Assembly (NCBI GenBank): GCA_945643635.1
Contig: CALZFC010000001.1
Span: forward strand, 8,721,001-8,785,000
From: Allodiplogaster sudhausi
Taxonomy: Eukaryota; Nematoda; Chromadorea; Rhabditida; Diplogasteridae
Direction: 5' to 3'
Length of the DNA: 64,000 nt
The notes beneath the pieces were generated by a model. That model searched no databases. It saw only the letters and a program-made list of their open reading frames with translations, and had not been told where the DNA came from. Shown here one piece after another: positions 61,301 through 64,000 of the stretch (position 1 is its first letter; every line of letters starts with the position of its first letter). The position numbers and the translations under genes are program-made.

Positions 61301-64000
61301 TAAATATGGCATTTTAAAAAAAAGTTTAAATTTTAATATGTTATTTAAAAAATATATATTTTAAAATGTGCCTGTTGATTTAAAAAAAAAAATAATGGCT
61401 TTCATGAGCGTTGCTTCTCAATGAGCATGACAGATGAAGAGGAAATGTTTGAGGTGAATTCTATTTAGCAATCCGGCCAAAGACACGCAAACTTGCCCTA
61501 GAGCAGAACGACCTCGGCGAGTACGCGCTGACGAAGAAGAATTGGCGACTCTCTAATGTTGTCCTCGTCGAGATGTGCACAACACTCGCGAGATGTCCAC
61601 GTCTCAGGAAGAGGGTACGGTAGCAGTTTTGTAGTACGGTGGTTCTACACGCACTGTTGGGGGGACCCTCACACCACCCATGGTTCTACACCCACTTTTG
61701 GGGGCCCTCACACCCCTGTAGTGCTACACCCACTTTTGGGGGGACCCTCATACAACCCTCTCTTCCCTGATAATAGAGTATTCTTGTAATCATTAAGTAT
61801 ATTTAAGAAGAAGTCGAGCAACAGTACAGAAACAGTCACTCGGGCTGTTTCATGAAAAGAAAAAAAGTATATTGAAAAAATTAATATTTGTATTTATTCT
61901 AAAAGATCTGCAGATCTACTACGTGATGCGGAACAACCTGACCATCCTTGGCTACGTGCTGTTCATGTACGAGTACACTGCAGAAGGAGAACTGCCAGAG
62001 CCGGCTCCACAAGCGACGCCCGGATGCTTGCGCGCCTTCCAGAGAAGGCTGGTTTAAGAGAACTTTCAACTTTAATAAAAATAGAACTCATTTTCAGATA
62101 AGAAAAATGGAGAACTGAAAAAATATAAGAGGTTAAAAAGAACCTAGGAAAAAGGAAAATATTTTCTTATCTTTATAAATTGTTCTGCATGCCATTGTTG
62201 TAAGACGCACTTCTGTAATGAAATAGAACCACTGAATTCATTCTCACAAGTCTCATTGTATTTTATACAACTCTTTACTTTCATAGACTCGGCCGTCCGA
62301 TCGAAGCTCGTCCAGCGCCAATTCGATTCTACACAACTTCGAAAGTTGGCGGCAAGAGATCAGTCAGATTTTGTATTCTCTTTCATTAAAGGGCCATCTG
62401 CAATCAGTTTGATGTCAAATTATTTTATATCCATTTATTCTAGGCTGGCGACATGGACGATATGGTCGATGTCATGGATATCGGAGAAGAGGTAAGACTT
62501 TTCTAATTCTTCTGGAGTTTCAGCTTTGTAATATATCCATGGATAATTATGTTATATAATTGAGGTCGAAGTCGATCTCATGGAGGAAAATGACGCCGAC
62601 GAATTTGAGGAGGCACGTTTATTTTTTAACCGTTTTATTACATTCTTTCCGGGTGAGTAATTTATAATTTAATGATAAGATCATGGTCGGAATGTGGGAA
62701 AAAAAGTTTTTTTTTTAATGAATATAACTGATTTAGGTGGGACAGGAGGAGTTCGAAGGACCGGACGATAACTGGATGGACCAGCACGAAGTGGGCGATA
62801 TCATCGATGCTGAAGTTGTCAGTAGTTTCCTAGACGACATTGATTGATTTGAACTTGTAAGAGAAACGAAGAATGTATTCGGTGCTTTACGAGAAATATA
62901 TTCGGTGCGTCTTCCGGGTGCATGGAGTGCCAGATTGACCAAAACATTTTCTTTAGTTTGACAACTCGATGCGCCAGACAGCAACAGGCGATCGCTACAT
63001 TGTGGCGCGCACTCGCAGGATTGTCGGCGACAAGAATCTCGTCCTCAAATACGTCATCAACGATGCGAGATATGCGTGAGTTGGCGGGTCCCGAAGGGAA
63101 TGAGTGCGGGTACTGTAGTACTGTAGTTGGGGGATTCTGACCGCGAGCTCCTTTAAAGATGGAAAGGACAGCCTCAGTAAATCTTATTCATAATTTGCTG
63201 CAGTCTTACTAAGATAAACGAAATTGGGTCTAAGACGGGGTTTTTGGCTGAAGCTAAAATTTGAGATTCTTGCCCGGGATCTACATTGATGCTATTTATT
63301 ATTGAATATAATTCCAGAGCAGACCGCGGTGTTCTTTTGCACGCTCGGCCCTGGCTGCCGCCCCTCTCCAGCCAGGCGGGCATCTTCTGCTTCTTTGTCA
63401 CCACCGAAGCCGTCGATCTCACACAAGTCAACAGGGACGGTCTGTCGCCGTGGAGTTCGGCTGGTCAGAATCCTCTCTCTTTCTCTTCCCCTCGCTTTCC
63501 CCCCCCCCTATCTTTCTCTCATCTCCTTCTCTCCATGCTTACCTCCCACCCTCTATCTCTCTCGCTCACTCTTTCTCTCTATATCTCCTTCATCTCTGTT
63601 GTTCTATCTCTATATATCTCTTTCATCTCACTCTTTCATCTCTCTCTCTCTCTCTCTCTCCCTTTCATCTCTCTTCCTTTCAGAGCCCGGCAAACAGATA
63701 AGGCCGAAGGTGAAGCGGTATGCTGTGGATCGCGTTGTTGTTGATGGTTTCTTTCCATTTCTACTTCTTAATTTCTTTCTTGTCTTATCAACTGCAAAGA
63801 GGTCGAGTTTCACAAAATATGTTGCCTTTTTGACTCTTACTACTAACTACAAAGCAGCTACGTATGCAAGAGATTTAGCTACTGACTCGTTGTTTCAGCT
63901 GCTGGAAAGGCAGTGCCACGGGAAGACGCACTGCCACACGAAGGACTCTTACGTGTCATCAGAGAGAAAGATCCCAGGTTAGGCGGAATCCCGGTTTCAG
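55386..64000 (+). CDS. Large nuclear-type protein with AT-hook and at least three repeated modules; runs off the edge
   Basis: Exons 55,386-55,522, 55,831-55,922, 56,117-56,253, 56,775-56,888, 57,315-57,571, 58,181-58,301 and 58,757-58,881 join in exact phase, and the pattern continues. The N-terminus is basic then acidic, with an NLS-like HAKRSKRDSQ and an AT-hook-like SRGRGRPINSRKS. Then come repeated modules: a start such as VILALIVNDTDRA, AALLKYLVNETDS or LVLKYVINDARYA; a middle block ending LSPWSSS, LSPWTSS or LSPWSSA; RPKVRKFAVF-like; LPRLPRLRKR or ARCPRLRKR; and YYMMRDRTLLGLAMYIYDY or YYVMRNNLTILGYVLFMYEY, plus acidic linkers. Modules begin near 58,757, 60,780 and 62,740. I do not recognise the module. 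One intron starts GC (AG|GCAAGT at 60,003). It may be chromatin-associated; the right end is outside the window. Confidence 0.75.
61636..61760. repeat. Minisatellite GGTTCTACACCCACTTTTGG, about 3 copies
   Basis: A unit of about 40-45 bases (GGTTCTACACCCACTTTTGG then GGGACCCTCACACC) is repeated three times with small changes, inside an intron of the repeat-module gene. Confidence 0.8.
63460..63690 (+). repeat. (CT)n-rich intron tract
   Basis: CT and TATCTC repeats run up to a TTTCAG acceptor at about 63,684 in the repeat-module gene. The frames across it are artefacts. Confidence 0.85.

Overview
The window is nuclear DNA from a nematode, most likely of the rhabditid/diplogastrid type. The 244-residue ribosomal protein L7 reads closest to nematode L7, and the genes have many short introns ending in TTTCAG-like acceptors. 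Acceptor-like sites lie 0-27 bases upstream of many start codons, which fits spliced-leader trans-splicing. The DNA is rich in (CT)n/(GA)n microsatellites and in several kinds of transposable element. No database was searched; exon borders come from splice-site and reading-phase logic and from memory of the protein families.

Left part (1-16,856). Two minus-strand genes have matching TATA plus initiator promoters: a Pro/Gln/Tyr-rich repeat protein (25-4951) and a 46-residue secreted peptide (6371-6681). A plus-strand secreted von Willebrand A protein follows (8739-11054), then a minus-strand gene of unknown family (11878-12771). Between them lie a foldback repeat, three MITE-like elements and two inverted copies of one 1.2-1.7 kb element.

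Middle (16,857-37,437). A 14-exon serine beta-lactamase-like gene (minus) carries a LINE fragment and a 1.4 kb inverted-repeat element in its introns. Next come small coiled-coil exons, a tyrosine-kinase fragment and a Gly-rich/RS-domain gene followed by about 1 kb of pure TTC repeat. After that are a long intronless transposase-like gene with one in-frame stop, a decayed HIP1-like ANTH fragment, a mucin-like gene and a coiled-coil gene.

Right part (37,801-64,000). An intact paralogue of the transposase-like gene lies next to a 4.6 kb DNA transposon (40,592-45,190) with perfect 29-bp terminal inverted repeats and two gene units. A broken acid-ceramidase-like gene starts just beyond its right end. 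Then comes a divergent housekeeping pair: rpl-7 (minus), whose last two introns each hold a copy of a probable H/ACA snoRNA, and rab-11 (plus). The last 8.6 kb is a multi-exon gene with an acidic/AT-hook N-terminus and at least three copies of a large unrecognised module; it runs off the right edge.

The genes do not form one pathway. The main themes are element activity, gene decay beside elements, and intron features: sense-strand CT repeats, GC-AG introns and intronic snoRNAs.
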